From Kineosporia rhizophila (GTDB lineage: Bacteria; Actinomycetota; Actinomycetes; Actinomycetales; Kineosporiaceae), in assembly GCF_021277265.1 (NCBI RefSeq), contig NZ_JAJSOH010000016.1:62001-126000 (forward strand): a DNA stretch of 64,000 nt, in the 5' to 3' direction. This document shows positions 8,627 through 18,469 of the stretch, piece by piece. A model generated the notes under the pieces. The model worked only from the letters and a program-made list of their open reading frames with translations. It was not told the DNA's origin and ran no database searches. Each line of letters starts with the position of its first letter. Positions within the stretch are counted from its first letter, which is position 1. The translations under genes and the position numbers were made by a program.

Positions 8627-9475
8627 ATGATCGTCGTGACCGGAGCGACGGGTGCCCTCAACGGCGTCACCGTCGAGCACCTGCTCCACCGCATCCCCGC
8701 CGGCCAGATCGCCGTGGTCGCCCGCGACGTGGCCAAGGCGCAGCGCTTCGCCGACCTCGGCATCCAGGTGCGCCACGGCGACTACGCCGATGCGGCCGGC
8801 CTGCCCGTCGCGTTCGAGGGGGCCGACCAGCTGCTGCTGGTCTCCTCGAGCGACCCGGCCGCCGACGCGGTCGCCCTGCACCGCACCGCCATCGAGGCCG
8901 CGGTCAAGGTCGGCGTCGGCCGCGTTCTGTACACCAGCCACCAGGGCGCAGCGCCGGACACCCCGTTCGGGCCCGGCCGCGACCACCACGCCACCGAACA
9001 ACTGCTCGCCGAGTCCGGCCTGCCCTGGACCTCACTGCGCAACGGCTTCTACGCCCACAGCCTTCACTGGCTCGCCGGCCCGTGGCGTGAGACCGGGCGC
9101 ATCACCGTCCCTGCCGACGGCCCGGTCTCCTGGACGGCACGCGAGGACGCGGGAGAGGCCGCAGCCGTGATCATGACCGCCGACCAGGGGTTCGAGGGCC
9201 CGGTGACGCTCACCGCCGAGTCCGCCCCCACCTTCGCCGAGGTCGCGGTCATCGCCTCCGAACTCACCGGCCGGGACGTCCAGGTCGAGGTCATCGACCC
9301 CGACCAGTGGGTCGCGGCCCAGGTCGCCGCCGGGCAGCCGGAGTTCGTCGCCCGCTTCCTCCTGGGCATGTTCCAGGCCGCCGACCAGGGCTTCTTCGCC
9401 GGCACCGACCCGCTCCTGGGCACCCTGCTGGGCCGCGCCCCACGCACGGTCCGCTCGATCCTCGACGCCGGCTGA
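8627..9475 (+). CDS. NmrA-like atypical short-chain NAD(P)-binding reductase
   Basis: 282 residues. The N-terminus MIVVTGATGALNGVTVEHLL is a Rossmann nucleotide-binding fold with the GATGxxG pattern of atypical SDRs. The later TSHQGAAPDTPFGPGRDHHA and LPWTSLRNGFY segments match NmrA/quinone oxidoreductase 2 (YtfG) relatives. ATG at 8627 is preceded by AAGGAG at 8613-8618. It is divergent from the TetR-MFS operon, with a shared operator candidate; a quinone- or electrophile-responsive detoxification unit is a reasonable guess. Confidence 0.85.
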   Translation: MIVVTGATGALNGVTVEHLLHRIPAGQIAVVARDVAKAQRFADLGIQVRHGDYADAAGLPVAFEGADQLLLVSSSDPAADAVALHRTAIEAAVKVGVGRVLYTSHQGAAPDTPFGPGRDHHATEQLLAESGLPWTSLRNGFYAHSLHWLAGPWRETGRITVPADGPVSWTAREDAGEAAAVIMTADQGFEGPVTLTAESAPTFAEVAVIASELTGRDVQVEVIDPDQWVAAQVAAGQPEFVARFLLGMFQAADQGFFAGTDPLLGTLLGRAPRTVRSILDAG

Positions 9476-9495
9476 TCAGACCGGCGGTGGCCTGA

Positions 9496-10317
9496 TCAGG
9501 CCGGCGGCGGTGGCCCGGGCTGGCAGTGCGGGCACCACCACGTGCGACGGCGCTCCGGATCGCCACTGACCTCGGCAACCACCTGGATCCGGGTGCGGCA
9601 GCGCAGACACGGCTGCCCCGCCCGCCCGGCCACCCAGTGCTGCTGGCCGGGGCGGGTGTTGCCGGTGGTCACCTGAGCGGCGCCCGGGGTGTTCACCGAG
9701 AAGCGCAACAAACGCACGGCCAGCGTCACCAGCGCGGGAATGTCCACCTCACGCACGGGTGTCCAGGGTGAATGACCCCGCAGGAAACACAACTCGTTCA
9801 CCCACAGATTGCCCAGGCCCGCCATCCGCGTCTGGTCCAGCAAAGTGGCAGCCAATGGACGCTCGTGGTCGCCGACGAGGCGACGCACCGCCTCGTCGGC
9901 GTCCCAGTCGGCCCGCAACGGATCCGGACCCAGGTGACCCACGACGTCCTTCTCCCGATCCGTCGGGATCAGTTCCACCACGGGCAGTTTCAGACCAGCG
10001 GCACTGAGGCCGTTCTCGAAGTCCAGCAGGACCCGGATGTCCGGCGTGAGCCTGCGCGGCAGCTGCTTCCCCGGGTTCAGGACCGTCCACGACCCGTCCA
10101 TCCGCAGGTGCGTGTGCAGCGTGATGCCCGGCTGATCCGGCACCGTGAACCGGGTCAGCAGGTGCTTGCCGTGGGTGTCGGTCTTCACCAGCGTGGCCCC
10201 GGAGAGGTCCGCCGTGGCGTGCTGCGGCACCCGCAGGTCCGAGCGCCGCACCACCTGGCCGCGCAGGCGGGCGTTCAGACGGCGGGCGAGCAGATACACG
10301 GTGTCGCCTTCGGGCAC
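9496..10317 (-). CDS. nei2: Fpg/Nei-family DNA glycosylase-AP lyase (Nei2 type)
   Basis: 273 residues. The N-terminus MPEGDTVYLLARRL places the catalytic Pro2-Glu3 of endonuclease VIII-type enzymes at the mature end. TDTHGKHLLTRF supplies the conserved lysine region, LDQTRMAGLGNLWVNELCF the H2TH motif, and the C-terminus carries a Cys4 zinc finger (CLRC and CPHC). The enzyme excises oxidised pyrimidines in base-excision repair. It stands alone on the minus strand, convergent with the NmrA-like gene 20 bp away. Confidence 0.9.
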   Translation of the reverse strand: MPEGDTVYLLARRLNARLRGQVVRRSDLRVPQHATADLSGATLVKTDTHGKHLLTRFTVPDQPGITLHTHLRMDGSWTVLNPGKQLPRRLTPDIRVLLDFENGLSAAGLKLPVVELIPTDREKDVVGHLGPDPLRADWDADEAVRRLVGDHERPLAATLLDQTRMAGLGNLWVNELCFLRGHSPWTPVREVDIPALVTLAVRLLRFSVNTPGAAQVTTGNTRPGQQHWVAGRAGQPCLRCRTRIQVVAEVSGDPERRRTWWCPHCQPGPPPPA

Positions 10318-10354
10318 CGGCCCATCCTGCCCCCGACCACCGGGTTCGGCCTGC

Positions 10355-10762
10355 TCAGGCAGCCGGTCCAGGGAGCCCGCCGATACGCTCGGCCACCCGC
10401 TGACGCAGCAGCAGGTATTCCGGCCCGCGTCGGGGCAACGGTCCGGCGGGCCGGGTGACCACTCGCGCGGCGGAGACGACCTGCCCCTCCCGGACCTGTT
10501 CGCGCGTCAGATCGATCTCCGCACCGGAGGCCAACCGGTTCCACCAATGAAACCCCTGCCTCTCCCCCTCGTGGTGAACCTCACCCACCACCAGATCACC
10601 GCCGAAGATGTCGTTGACGATCAGGGCGGTGATGTCGCAGTGCCCCCACGCCGGGTTCTCCGGCTGCCACCCTGAACGTTCGAGATCGTCCGGGGAGCAG
10701 GTGTCGGCAGCCCAGCCGGCGCGCAGGGCTTCGTGAAGGCTCAGCAGGTCCCAGGGAGTCAT
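10355..10762 (-). CDS. YunG-like protein of unknown function
   Basis: 135 residues starting at the ATG at 10762 (MTPWDLLSLHEALRAGW); a much longer frame upstream is only overlap. The sequence has the pattern of the YunG family: an N-terminal SWxxDT-like segment (GWAADTCSPDD), then NPAWGHCDITALIVNDIFGG and HWWNRLASGAEIDLTREQ. The conserved Cys and His suggest an NlpC/P60- or transglutaminase-like fold, but no activity is known. It follows the Nei2-proximal side closely and may form a unit with the phosphatase upstream (56 bp gap). Confidence 0.6.
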   Translation of the reverse strand: MTPWDLLSLHEALRAGWAADTCSPDDLERSGWQPENPAWGHCDITALIVNDIFGGDLVVGEVHHEGERQGFHWWNRLASGAEIDLTREQVREGQVVSAARVVTRPAGPLPRRGPEYLLLRQRVAERIGGLPGPAA

Positions 10763-10818
10763 ACGGGCATGCTGGCAGCGACCACCGACAAGGATGCTTC
10801 CGCGCGCGTCTCCCGACC

Positions 10819-11550
10819 CTACCCATCGACCAGGAGCCGTCGCCGCAGAAGCCGAACCGTCTCGTCCTTCAGTTCGACCTTGTCTTTCAGATAGCCGGGC
10901 ACGGAACCGTAGGTGGCCTCGAGGTCGGCGAACACCAGTTCCATGATGATCGCCGGAGCACGGCCGTAGGAGGGCCAGGACAGGGTGCGCCCCGGATTGG
11001 CCGTTCGCCAGTCGGCGGCCAGCCGGTCCGTGGCCAGCTCGGTCAGTGCGAAGTCGGCCAGCACGTCCGGCCGGGGCACGTCCAGAAGGGTGAGCACCAG
11101 GGCGGCGACGAGACCGGTCCGGTCCTTGCCCGAGGTGCAGTGGAAGACCAGGGGCCCGGGATCCTCGGCCAGGTGCTCGATCACCTGGCGGATCTCCTGT
11201 GCACCGTCTTCGGCCACCTCCGCGAACCGGTCGGCGAGGTAACGCCAGGGGTCCAGGTCCGGATCGATGGTGGCCTGATCGTAGGGCCGGTGCTCGATGC
11301 TCAGATTGACGTAGGTGAAGCGCTCCGCCTCGGGAACGCGTCCCTTGGTCTCGATCTCCCACGGATAGCGCAGGTCGATCACCGTCCGGATACCCAGCTG
11401 CAGGAACGTTTCCCAGTCCGGCCCCTGGAGTTTGCCCAGCGAGTCGGCCCGGTAGACGGTTCCGGTGACGACCTGACGGTTGTCGACGGTGCGGTACCCG
11501 CCCAGATCCCGGAAGTTGTGCAGGCGCTCGAGGGTGACATGACGGTCCAT
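10819..11550 (-). CDS. Tyrosine/lipid phosphatase of the MptpB/LipA-like DSP family
   Basis: 243 residues. The active-site loop VFHCTSGKDRTGLVAALVL has the CX5R signature with the GKDRTG variant typical of bacterial LipA/MptpB-like phosphatases that act on phosphotyrosine and phosphoinositides. The N-terminal HNFRDLGGYRTVDNRQVVTG is the family's entry motif. I chose the ATG at 11550; ATG at 11562 in frame is an alternative four codons longer. It is divergent from an acetyltransferase 64 bp away. Confidence 0.85.
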   Translation of the reverse strand: MDRHVTLERLHNFRDLGGYRTVDNRQVVTGTVYRADSLGKLQGPDWETFLQLGIRTVIDLRYPWEIETKGRVPEAERFTYVNLSIEHRPYDQATIDPDLDPWRYLADRFAEVAEDGAQEIRQVIEHLAEDPGPLVFHCTSGKDRTGLVAALVLTLLDVPRPDVLADFALTELATDRLAADWRTANPGRTLSWPSYGRAPAIIMELVFADLEATYGSVPGYLKDKVELKDETVRLLRRRLLVDG

Positions 11551-11614
11551 GCAGCTGATCATCAGACGACGCGTACGGCCTCGGCAAGGTTCGGGCAGGC
11601 CGTAGGGTCGGGCT

Positions 11615-12157
11615 GTGTCCCGAGACCGGTTCCTGCGCATCCACAGCCCCGAGTTCCGGGCCATGTCCGAGCGGGTGCTGCGGGTCACCGCACTCACCTC
11701 GCGCCTGAACGTCCTGCCCTTCGACGACGAGGCCGGCCGCGCCGAGCTGCTCGAGCAGATCCTGGGCCGGCCCCTGCCCGCCCGGGTCACGATCTACCCG
11801 CCCTTCTTCACCGACCACGGGCTCAACCTCGACCTGGCCGAGCGGGTGTTCATCAACCAGAACTGCACGTTCCTCGACTACGCCGGCATCCGCCTGGCCG
11901 AACGCGTCATGGTCGGGCCCAAGGTCACCTTCATCACGGGCGGGCACCCGGTCGACCCCACGGAACGCCGGGAATGGCTCACCGGCGCCCCGATCGACGT
12001 GGCCGAGAACGTCTGGATCGGGGCGGGGGCCACCATCCTGCCCGGCGTCAGCATCGGCGCCGACGCTGTGATCGCCGCCGGAGCGGTCGTGGCCGAGGAC
12101 GTGCCCCCTGCCACCCTGGTCGCCGGGCCCAAGGCCACGCAACGCAGGCAGTGGTGA
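11615..12157 (+). CDS. Left-handed beta-helix sugar O-acetyltransferase
   Basis: 180 residues, GTG start. Residues about 65-175 form hexapeptide repeats (INQNCTFLDYAGIRLAERVM, FITGGHPVD, NVWIGAGATILPGVSIGADA), with the histidine of GGHPVD equivalent to the catalytic His of maltose/galactoside acetyltransferases. It would transfer acetyl from acetyl-CoA to a sugar or similar hydroxyl. A second, different member of the same family lies at 54122-54745. No neighbouring sugar operon indicates the substrate. Confidence 0.85.
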   Translation: MSRDRFLRIHSPEFRAMSERVLRVTALTSRLNVLPFDDEAGRAELLEQILGRPLPARVTIYPPFFTDHGLNLDLAERVFINQNCTFLDYAGIRLAERVMVGPKVTFITGGHPVDPTERREWLTGAPIDVAENVWIGAGATILPGVSIGADAVIAAGAVVAEDVPPATLVAGPKATQRRQW

Positions 12158-12178
12158 GGGCACCGGCCCCGCTCCCCT

Positions 12179-12304
12179 CTACGGGTTGATGAAGCCGTCC
12201 CGGCGCATCCCGGACGCCTTCAGGTAGTCGGGTTCTTTCTCGTCCCAACAGGTCCGGCTCGTCGTGCCCCACGAGGGTTCCTCCCAGCGACCATGCCTCA
12301 GCAC
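12179..12304 (-). CDS. Possible 41-residue ORF, unknown
   Basis: In the 188-bp gap downstream of the chitinase an ORF runs from GTG at 12304 to TAG at 12179. Its residues are not the Arg/Ala/Pro/Gly mixture of shadow frames in this genome but include three Trp, and a string EKEPDYLKASGMRRDGFINP at the end, which looks like genuine coding sequence. No clear ribosome site precedes the GTG. It may be a small protein or the tail of a decayed gene; I do not recognise it. Confidence 0.3.
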   Translation of the reverse strand: MLRHGRWEEPSWGTTSRTCWDEKEPDYLKASGMRRDGFINP

Positions 12305-12345
12305 TTCCGCCAGTGATACGTCTTCGGGGCTTTGAGGGGTTGCCT

Positions 12346-13590
<1,245 letters not shown>

Positions 13591-13680
13591 CGAAGATCCC
13601 CTCCCACCGGACAACCCCGAAAGACGCTAGCAGCCAGTTCGGCGGGCACGAGGTCGACCGCGACACCTTCGAGCGCACCC

Positions 13681-14645
13681 CCGGACCAGCTCCAAGGCCT
13701 ACGCCGCCGCGGTGTCACGGCGCAGCAGGAAGGTGCCTCCGTCACCGAATCTGCCGTTCAGTTCCTGTCCGCCTTGACGGAATCCGACCTGCCCAGGGAT
13801 CTTGATCTCCTCCCTAGCGCCCCACCCTCCGGTGGGTGGGGCGACCTGTTCCGCCTCCTGGCCTCAGCTCTGCCCGACAGCCCCTCCATCGTCGTCCTCG
13901 ACGAGGTGCCCCGGCTCGCCGAGCAGGACGACACCTTGCCGAATTTGCCAACCCGGATGCTTCCCGGCGGGTTCTCGAGGCGGTCGGCGGAGCTTCGCGG
14001 GCGTTCAGCAACATTGCCGGCGCGGCTGGAGGCCGCGGTGGAGCCATCGCTTCCGGGACGCTCTCTCCCCTGCTGCGTCAGCTCAGTGAAGACAAGCAGG
14101 TGCTGGCAGTTGACCAGCCGTTGTCCGTCAGTGCTGGGAAGCCCGCTCTGTACCGGGTGGCCGACACCAGTCTCCGCCTCTACCTCGCCGTCCTACGAGA
14201 CGTCCACAATCTGAGTGAGCGCGGTCGTTCCCAGGCGGGTTTCGCTCTCTTCCAGAACCGGTGGAGCAGCTGGCGCGGCCGGGCGGTGGAACCGCTGATG
14301 CGTGCCTCCCTCGAAGAGGCCGCTGTCACCGGGGATCTGCCCTGGCCGGGAGTTCAGGTCGTGGGCGGCTGGTGGAACCGGCAGTTCGACCCCGAGATCG
14401 ACCTGATCGGGGCCGATCGGGGACCACTGGCGTCCACAGTTCATTTCGGTGGTTCTCTGAAGTGGTTGAACACCCCTTTCGAGACCCACGACCTACGTCA
14501 GCTCCGGCGCGGGCTCGAGCAGGTGCCCGGTTTCGACCCGGAGCACTCGGGGCTCGTCGTGGTCTCGCGTTCCGGCACCCAGCTCACCGAGGACGTCGAC
14601 CTGGTCTGGGGGCCCGAGGACGTGGTGAACGCCTGGCGGCCGTGA
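13681..14645 (+). pseudogene. Decayed AAA-type ATPase with DUF234 domain (N-terminus lost, internal deletion and frameshift)
   Basis: Two fragments in different frames read as one family. In frame 1, about 13681-13935, the ATPase part includes the Walker B strand SIVVLDEVPRLAEQDD. From about 13940 to 14645, in another frame, the C-terminal part reads LAEFANPDASRRVLEAVGGA and continues to the DUF234 nuclease-like region (WRGRAVEPLMRASLEE, FDPEIDLIGADRG, GSLKWLNTPFETHDLRQL, DVDLVWGPEDVVNAWRP). The segment normally between Walker B and LAEF, roughly 100-130 residues, is missing, as is the N-terminal Walker A. No start or ribosome site is evident. Such ATPases are common in actinomycete accessory DNA; this copy is dead. 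Confidence 0.75.
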
Positions 14646-14657
14646 CCGGCGCAGGGG

Positions 14658-14691
14658 CCGTCCCGGCCGGTGACCTCACCGGCCGGGACGG
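14658..14691. terminator. Hairpin between convergent units
   Basis: A perfect 15-bp stem (14658-14672 with 14677-14691) and an ACCT loop, lying between the pseudogene end at 14645 and the hibernation-factor stop at 14699. There is no T-tract, as is common for high-GC terminators. It could serve both directions. Confidence 0.7.
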
Positions 14692-14698
14692 CGGACGG

Positions 14699-15070
14699 TT
14701 ACTGGGAGACGACTTCCTCGGGCAGTTCCGGCATCTCGGCCGGGGTACGGATCGAGTCGCGTCCGCGGCGGGCCGCGAGCTTGGCCGTGCTGTGCTCCAG
14801 CGACCTGGTCAGCTTGCCGAGGGCGCCGCGGAAGGCGTCGCCCACGTTGCCGGCCGAGTCGGTCACGACCAGCGACTTCACGCCGGCCAGGCGGGCGTCG
14901 AGGCTGCACTTGATGTCGTCGTTGCCGGGCTTGTCGCCGTTCTCGTCGCTCAGGTGGACATCGACCCGGACGAGCTGGTCGGCGTAGCGGGTGAGCGCCG
15001 ACTCGAGCTCATCCTCGATCCAGTCCGTCTCGGTCTTGACGTGCTTGTCGGTCTGGACCTGAATCTGCAC
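14699..15070 (-). CDS. Ribosome hibernation factor-like protein (HPF/RaiA, short form)
   Basis: 123 residues resembling the sigma-54-modulation/S30EA family that binds the decoding centre of 70S or 100S ribosomes in stationary phase. It begins MQIQVQTDKHVKTETDWIED and has the strand RVDVHLSDENGDKPGNDDIK followed by the typical CSLDARLAG pattern. The C-terminal dimerisation domain of long HPF is absent. The protein is somewhat diverged (the basic helix is only partly conserved: LEHSTAKLAARRGRDS). It is monocistronic, ending at a strong hairpin. Confidence 0.75.
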   Translation of the reverse strand: MQIQVQTDKHVKTETDWIEDELESALTRYADQLVRVDVHLSDENGDKPGNDDIKCSLDARLAGVKSLVVTDSAGNVGDAFRGALGKLTRSLEHSTAKLAARRGRDSIRTPAEMPELPEEVVSQ

Positions 15071-15169
15071 GAGCTAACCTCCATCGCGTTCTGATGTTGC
15101 CCGGCAGGCTTGCACATCCGCCCGGCCCTCGCCTCTTCACATTCGCGGCCGCGGTGCCATGCTGATGTC

Positions 15170-15577
15170 GTGGACGATCTCGGTGTCACCGTGAGCGCAG
15201 GCTCCTACCGCAGCACCGACCCGGAGGCGGTGCACTTCCCGCACCGCTGGAGCGACGAGGGGGTGGCGGTGCAGGCAGCGTTCACCGGCGCCCACCTGCT
15301 TCATCTGTCGGCTGCCGGCTGTGTCCTGAACGACGTGTACCGCGAGGCGCAGCGGCTGGGCGTCGCGGTCGCCGGGGTGCGGGTCTCGGCGACCGGCGAC
15401 TTCGACACCGATACCTGGGTCTCGCAGGGCATCACGTACAGCGTCGAAGTCGACAGTCCCGCCGGCGCGGACGATGTGGCCGGTGTTCTGGAGGCAGTTG
15501 ATCAGGTGGCGGAGATCCCCCGCGCCATCCGGGCCGGGGCCACGGTGCGGCGAGTGCCCGCCGCCGGTCAGGAGTAG
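15170..15577 (+). CDS. OsmC-family protein
   Basis: 135 residues from GTG at 15170. The OsmC/Ohr fold is indicated by LLHLSAAGCVLNDVYREAQR, in which the Cys of AAGC corresponds to one family thiol, and VAVAGVRVSATGDFD; the N-terminal Arg/Glu of true peroxidatic Ohr proteins is not obvious and only one of the two redox Cys is seen, so organic hydroperoxide reductase activity is doubtful. It is convergent with the LysE gene 7 bp away. Confidence 0.75.
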   Translation: MDDLGVTVSAGSYRSTDPEAVHFPHRWSDEGVAVQAAFTGAHLLHLSAAGCVLNDVYREAQRLGVAVAGVRVSATGDFDTDTWVSQGITYSVEVDSPAGADDVAGVLEAVDQVAEIPRAIRAGATVRRVPAAGQE

Positions 15578-15584
15578 CTCGAAG

Positions 15585-16232
15585 TCAGTGGCTGCTGGCG
15601 GCGAGCTTGATGCCGAAGCCCGCGATGACGGTTCCGGTGACGCGGTCCATCACCCGCCGGGCCGCGGGGCGCTGCAGCACGTTGCGCAGGCGGCGGGCGA
15701 CGAGCACCAGAATCGTCGACCAGACCACGCCCAGTGCGATGTGCACGCAGGCCAGCAGCACACCGAAGGTCAGGGGTGAGGCCCCGGCGGGGATGAACTG
15801 CGGCAGCAACGCCACGTAGAACGCGCCCATCTTGGGGTTGAGCAGGTTGGTCACCGTGCCCTGACGCCAGCCCGACCGGAAACCGCCGCCCTCCCCCGTC
15901 GCCGGCCCCGACTCGTCCATCGTTGGTTCCCCGGCGGCCGGACGTCGGGTGCTCCAGAGCATGCTCAGGCCCATCCAGAGCAGGTAGGCCGCGCCCGCCC
16001 AGCGCAGTACCTCGTAGGCCAGCGCCGAGGCCGTCAGCACCGCGGTGATGCCCAGGGAGGTCAGAATGCCCCAGGTCAGCGTGCCGGTCTGGATGCCTGC
16101 GACCACGCCCCAGGCGCGTCGCGAGTGCCCGATGGCCGCGGTCCGCACGATCAGGGCGGTGTCCAGGCCGGGGGTCAGGGTGAGCAGGCCCACCACGAGC
16201 GCGAAAGACCACAAAGCGTTCAGCGTCGTCAC
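15585..16232 (-). CDS. LysE/RhtB-family amino acid exporter
   Basis: 215 residues with about six transmembrane segments. The first helix and loop, LVVGLLTLTPGLDTALIVRT, are the conserved LysE/RhtB signature (TPGPxxxxV type). The family exports amino acids or their analogues by proton motive force. No regulator lies beside it. The adjacent genes give no clue about the substrate. Confidence 0.85.
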   Translation of the reverse strand: MTTLNALWSFALVVGLLTLTPGLDTALIVRTAAIGHSRRAWGVVAGIQTGTLTWGILTSLGITAVLTASALAYEVLRWAGAAYLLWMGLSMLWSTRRPAAGEPTMDESGPATGEGGGFRSGWRQGTVTNLLNPKMGAFYVALLPQFIPAGASPLTFGVLLACVHIALGVVWSTILVLVARRLRNVLQRPAARRVMDRVTGTVIAGFGIKLAASSH

Positions 16233-16356
16233 GGACCCTGACCGTAGCGCAGCGACCCGCCCGGACGTTCGGCGTACCCCGGCCGGAGCGTTCGTTCAGA
16301 AGTGCCGCGTTCCCCCTCGCACGCGCAGACCCCCGTGCCAGCATCCGCTCGTCCTG

Positions 16357-16372
16357 GCTGACAAAAGTCAGC
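16357..16372. promoter_or_regulatory. Inverted repeat before the ScyD-like gene
   Basis: GCTGAC, AAAA, GTCAGC forms a perfect 6-bp inverted repeat ending 23 bp before the ATG at 16396. It may be an operator or a 5' UTR stem. No regulator gene is adjacent. Confidence 0.35.
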
Positions 16373-16395
16373 ATCTACTTGGGGGAAGAAGAAGG

Positions 16396-17496
16396 ATGAC
16401 GCTTTCACGGCCGGCCATGACCCGCCTGAAGACCACCACGCGCACCGTTTTCGCGGCGGCGGCCACCATCGCCCTGGTCACCGCTCCGGCCACGGCGTTC
16501 GCCGCCGACCCGGCCAAGCCCCGCCCGCCCAAGATCAAGGTGCTCGACACCTCGGTCAAGGCACCGTTCCAGATCACCTACGGCCGCAAGACGCTCCTGG
16601 TCTCCGACGGCGCCGCCTCGACCGTGTCGAAGCTGTCCAGCAAGAAGCTGTACGAGCTGTTCAAGACGCCGGAGGGCCTCAGCGCGCTGGCGATGAACTC
16701 CCGCGGCGACGTCGCCTACGGCATTCAGCAGGGCGATGCCGAGAACGGCGGCCCGACCACCCGCGCCGAACTGGTGATCAAGGGCAAGAAGCAGACGCAC
16801 ACCGCGGACCTGCTGGCCTACGACAAGACCAGCAACCCCGACCAGGCCGTCTCGTACGGCATCGACAACCCCACGCCGTGCCAGGAGGCAGCGTTCGCAG
16901 CCTGGGGCGGCGCCAAGTACAACGGCGGCGTCGACTCCCACCCCTACGCCGTGGCCGCGCTGGACAAGACCTCGTGGGTGGTGGCCGACGCCGGCGGCAA
17001 CGACCTGCTCAAGGTGGACGAGAAGGGCAAGGTCAGCACCCTGGCCGTGCTGCCGCGCCAGGCGAGCACGATCACCCAGGAAGGGGCCGACGCGCTGGGC
17101 CTGCCCGCCTGCGTGGTCGGCGCGGTCTACCACTTCGAGTCGGTGCCCACCGACGTCGAGGTGACCAAGACCGGCCTGCTGGTCAGCCTCCTGCCCGGCG
17201 GCCCGGAAGACCCGAGCCTGGGCGCCCGCGGCTCAGTCGTCCACGTGGACTGGCAGGGCCAGGTCACCACGGTCGCGGGTGGTTTCCTGGGCGCCACCAA
17301 CCTCGCGGTCGACCCCAAGGGCAGCATCTACGTGGCCGAGATGTTCGCCGGACGCATCTCCAAGGTGGAGAACGGCAAGGTCTCCAAGTACGTCGACCTG
17401 CCCAACGCCCTGTCGCTGCAGTTCGCCCACGGCAACCTCTACGCCGGAACGCTCGCCTCGCCGAGCGGGCCGGGGAGCATCGTCTCGATCAGGTAG
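16396..17496 (+). CDS. Secreted ScyD/ScyE-family beta-propeller protein
   Basis: 366 residues. A signal peptide (residues 1-36, core VFAAAATIALVTAPATAFAA) is followed by a repetitive beta-rich region resembling ScyD/ScyE-family propellers: FQITYGRKTLLVSDGAASTV, WVVADAGGNDLLKVDEKGKV, TNLAVDPKGSIYVAEMFAGR. Start at ATG 16396 with a purine-rich GGGGGAAGAAGAAGG upstream. Exported, function unknown; the family name comes from a cyanobacterial scytonemin cluster but most actinobacterial members have no such link. Confidence 0.8.
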   Translation: MTLSRPAMTRLKTTTRTVFAAAATIALVTAPATAFAADPAKPRPPKIKVLDTSVKAPFQITYGRKTLLVSDGAASTVSKLSSKKLYELFKTPEGLSALAMNSRGDVAYGIQQGDAENGGPTTRAELVIKGKKQTHTADLLAYDKTSNPDQAVSYGIDNPTPCQEAAFAAWGGAKYNGGVDSHPYAVAALDKTSWVVADAGGNDLLKVDEKGKVSTLAVLPRQASTITQEGADALGLPACVVGAVYHFESVPTDVEVTKTGLLVSLLPGGPEDPSLGARGSVVHVDWQGQVTTVAGGFLGATNLAVDPKGSIYVAEMFAGRISKVENGKVSKYVDLPNALSLQFAHGNLYAGTLASPSGPGSIVSIR

Positions 17497-17503
17497 CGCG
17501 GCC

Positions 17504-17537
17504 CGTGGTGGGGCGGTCGCAACGACGCCCCACCACG
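17504..17537. terminator. Bidirectional hairpin
   Basis: CGTGGTGGGGC pairs with GCCCCACCACG, with an inner GTCG-CAA-CGAC stem and one bulged G, in the 53-bp gap between the convergent ScyD-like and GNAT genes. Confidence 0.7.
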
Positions 17538-17549
17538 CCGACCGGCTCC

Positions 17550-18461
17550 TCACCGCAACGGCAGCACGTAGTCGAAGGCTCGCGACTCCACGTGGAAGCC
17601 GAGGCTGGTGTACAGGTTCTCCGGCCGGGACGGGTTGCCGAGAGCCACTGCGAGCCCGGCCACCTCGAAACCGGCTCGGGCGCAGGCACTCAGGAAGTGG
17701 CTCAGGAGGGCACCCGCAACGCCACGCTGACGGTACTCGCGGCGGGTCCCGACCCGGGCGATCCAGACCTCACGGCGCTCGCCGGGCCACTCCTCGGCGT
17801 GCAGGTACCCGACCGGCCTATCGCCGTGGCTGATCGTGAAGGACAGGTCCGGCCGCAGCTGCGGCTTGGCCAGCATCTGCTCCTGCCAGTCGGCGGCCGA
17901 CCAGTGGTGAGCGCCCGGCACGTCGGCGAACACCTCGTTGTGCAGGGCCAGCATCACCTGCGGCTGATGGGCAGGATCCAGCGGCGCGATCGAGAACCCC
18001 TCCGGCGGCGGCATCGAGGGCAGGCCGCGCAGGGTGTGCTCCATCGTGATGGCTCCGCCGTCGGCCGCGAAGCCCCGGGCCAGGACCGCGTCTGTCCACA
18101 TCCGGTCCGCCGGATCGGCCGAGACCCGGATCCGGGTGGCGCCACCGGCTGTGCGCCGGGCCTGCTCGAGCATCGCCGTCATCAGCAGCGAACCGGTCGC
18201 CCGCCCGGGGTGATCCGGATGGACGCCGCCCGCACCGAGCAGTTCCGATCGCCGGCCGGGCCGGAGCCGGAAGTAGCCCACCAACGTGCCGCTCTCGCTG
18301 AACGTCCCCATCAGCTGGGTTCCGCTGCAGTCCACCGAGCCGTGGAACGCGTCGAGACTGGCCTGGGGAGAGAACGGGGCGCTGTGTGCGTGGGCGTCAT
18401 GGATGGCTTGGGCCAGCTGCTGCCAGGCCGCACAGTCGGCCTGGGTCAGACTTCTGAGCAT
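17550..18461 (-). CDS. Tandem-domain GNAT acetyltransferase
   Basis: 303 residues with two GNAT folds. The N-terminal half has the degenerate GGVHPDHPGRATGSLLMTAM, the C-terminal half has WIARVGTRREYRQRGVAGAL and LAVALGNPSRPENLYTSLGF, the acyl-CoA pyrophosphate loop (RxxGxA) and the final substrate-lid strand. This is the layout of mycothiol synthase-like or eis-like tandem GNATs, but it is not close enough to name. It follows the truncated racemase-like gene after 8 bp and is probably co-transcribed with it. Confidence 0.8.
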   Translation of the reverse strand: MLRSLTQADCAAWQQLAQAIHDAHAHSAPFSPQASLDAFHGSVDCSGTQLMGTFSESGTLVGYFRLRPGRRSELLGAGGVHPDHPGRATGSLLMTAMLEQARRTAGGATRIRVSADPADRMWTDAVLARGFAADGGAITMEHTLRGLPSMPPPEGFSIAPLDPAHQPQVMLALHNEVFADVPGAHHWSAADWQEQMLAKPQLRPDLSFTISHGDRPVGYLHAEEWPGERREVWIARVGTRREYRQRGVAGALLSHFLSACARAGFEVAGLAVALGNPSRPENLYTSLGFHVESRAFDYVLPLR

Positions 18462-18469
18462 GCTGTGCT

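Noticed and set aside
10355..12163. 602-residue fusion of the YunG-like protein with upstream sequence
   Set aside because: The upstream part is antisense to the acetyltransferase and out of frame with the phosphatase; ATG at 10762 starts the recognisable protein.
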